This document shows, piece by piece, positions 5,828 through 6,731 of a stretch of 6,731 bases of DNA. The notes below the pieces were generated by a model, which saw nothing but the letters and a program-made list of their open reading frames with translations, was not told where the DNA came from and ran no database searches. Position numbers and translations under genes: made by a program. Within the stretch, counting starts at the first letter, position 1, and each line of letters starts with the position of its first letter. Source of the stretch: DATKMP01 sp035541775 (lineage in GTDB: Bacteria > Bacteroidota > Ignavibacteria > UBA10030); NCBI GenBank assembly GCA_035541775.1, contig DATKMP010000254.1, positions 1 to 6,731 on the forward strand, given 5' to 3'.

Positions 5828-5884
5828 AATTTTTTACTCCATTTCTTAAAATAAATTCCACAATAAAATCAAATTTGTTCGTGT

Positions 5885-6731
5885 TCATTCCTGCATAACA
5901 TACTGTGCATTCTCCAAAAGCCATCGAAAAAGATTTACGCCAGCTTTTGTATTTTCATAATCTGCAGAAAGAAACCGCGTATCCATATATTCATTATACA
6001 GCCAGGGATCGCCGACAGCAAACACCAATCCTTTTCCAATTCGTGCCGATGCCATAAACACTAACCCATTTTCTTGAAGGACAACTTCCGCCGGCTTTTG
6101 GATCGTTATCGAACATATCTCTTTCAAAAATATTTGTTTCACATCTTTAAAAATAGGATGTGCCGGCAAATGGTCACTTCTTCCTGTTTCGTACGCTCTG
6201 CCGATCACTCGATGATAACTATCTTCGTTGAAATGGATACCGAAACGATCCGCTAATTTATTGAAATGCTCAAACTCGGCATTGCCTTTATCATTCAACA
6301 GCATCACAAATACTCCGCCGCGTTGTACCCATGGAACGATAACATTGATGGCGTCTTCGGACATATAGTTGGGAAATTTTGTTTCTAACGGCGTATCCGG
6401 ATCGACAATAATATAAACGCTTAAGCGATTCAACGATGAATCCGTCGGCGAACTTTGCAGCGTATCGAGATTTGCACCTAAGAGATCGATTTGTTTACCG
6501 AGCAACGAAAAGCCGCTGTTTGCGGTGTCCTCCCAAATATAATGGTAACGCTCGAGGACAGAATCTTTATTCATTCTCCATTCATTATTAAAGAAGTAAT
6601 CGAGGCCAACGACTTTTCTCTCTCCGACTAATTTTTCAGTATTCACCTGAACTATTTCGTGTTCCAACGGCAGGTGCAATTCTTTTATTCCCTCCACCAC
6701 AAGCGACGCCATTTTCACCGCACCTGCACGC
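5885..6731 (-). CDS. carbohydrate esterase (CE12/SGNH-like C-terminus) fused to a GATase/ThuA-like domain, cut by the right edge
   Basis: The frame is open to the right edge. A GTG occurs at 6716-6718, but the codons before it (R-A-G-A) have no stop and fit the same protein, so the true start is outside. The first visible residues, RAGAVKMASLVVEGIKEL, resemble the end of SGNH-type rhamnogalacturonan acetylesterases (CE12), just after their catalytic Asp-x-x-His block. The remaining roughly 245 residues start at VVGLDYFFNNEW and include YIIVDPDTP, WVQRGGVFVMLLND, EFEHFNKLADRFGIHFNED and FAVGDPWLYNEY. This pattern is one I associate with a DUF4350/GATase1-like module found behind pectin-active GH105/GH88 or esterase domains in Bacteroidota. 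Its function is unknown; a carbohydrate-binding or structural role is a guess. The stop is 57 bp before uxaE, consistent with one operon. The family of the tail is fairly secure; the CE12 assignment rests on about 25 residues. Confidence 0.65.
   Translation of the reverse strand, partial: RAGAVKMASLVVEGIKELHLPLEHEIVQVNTEKLVGERKVVGLDYFFNNEWRMNKDSVLERYHYIWEDTANSGFSLLGKQIDLLGANLDTLQSSPTDSSLNRLSVYIIVDPDTPLETKFPNYMSEDAINVIVPWVQRGGVFVMLLNDKGNAEFEHFNKLADRFGIHFNEDSYHRVIGRAYETGRSDHLPAHPIFKDVKQIFLKEICSITIQKPAEVVLQENGLVFMASARIGKGLVFAVGDPWLYNEYMDTRFLSADYENTKAGVNLFRWLLENAQYVMQE

Noticed and set aside
5828..5884. Possible internal promoter (TTGATT) ahead of uxaE
   Set aside because: At 17-bp spacing the -10 would be TTAAGA, a poor match in an AT-rich gap. 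Cotranscription with the upstream esterase explains the arrangement better.

Overview
The window carries a pectin-degradation gene cluster that abuts core housekeeping genes. All supported genes lie on the minus strand, so transcription runs from right to left. Base composition is moderate to AT-rich. The RNase G/E start, the short SRP RNA without an Alu domain, and the style of the pectin enzymes (GH28 with an insertion, CE8 with a C-terminal Fn3-like domain, a UxaE-type epimerase) suggest a Bacteroidota/Ignavibacteria-like (FCB group) bacterium. That taxonomy is an inference from remembered family features, not from a search.

In transcription order: (1) 6731-5885 is the 3' part of a secreted-type carbohydrate esterase gene. 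Its first visible residues look like the end of a CE12 (SGNH) rhamnogalacturonan acetylesterase, followed by a GATase/ThuA-like C-terminal domain. (2) 5827-4301 is uxaE, a cytoplasmic tagaturonate 3-epimerase. (3) 4291-2597 is a secreted GH28 polygalacturonase-type hydrolase. (4) 2509-1238 is a secreted CE8 pectin methylesterase with a C-terminal Fn3-like domain. Gaps of 57, 9 and 87 bp suggest one operon. The esterases would remove acetyl and methyl groups, GH28 would cut the polygalacturonan or rhamnogalacturonan chain, and UxaE would convert tagaturonate (from galacturonate) to fructuronate, feeding the mannonate/KDG route. No transporter, SusC/D pair or regulator is visible.

About 500 bp (741-1237) separate the cluster from the housekeeping side. 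This gap holds a candidate operon-end hairpin, a good sigma-70-type promoter (TTGACT, 17 bp, TATCTT) reading leftward, a possible 69-codon reading frame, and a putative RNA fold.

The SRP RNA gene ffs (about 735-631) has its universally conserved apical loop and closing helix intact and is followed by a strong hairpin terminator. A possible small one-helix membrane protein (540-271) overlaps the start of a Rne/Rng-family ribonuclease gene (308 to beyond the left edge).

No tRNA, CRISPR array, insertion sequence or attachment site was seen. The most interesting items are the esterase/GATase-like fusion at the right edge, the structured intercistronic element ahead of the CE8 gene, and the overlapping hairpins between ffs and the ribonuclease gene.
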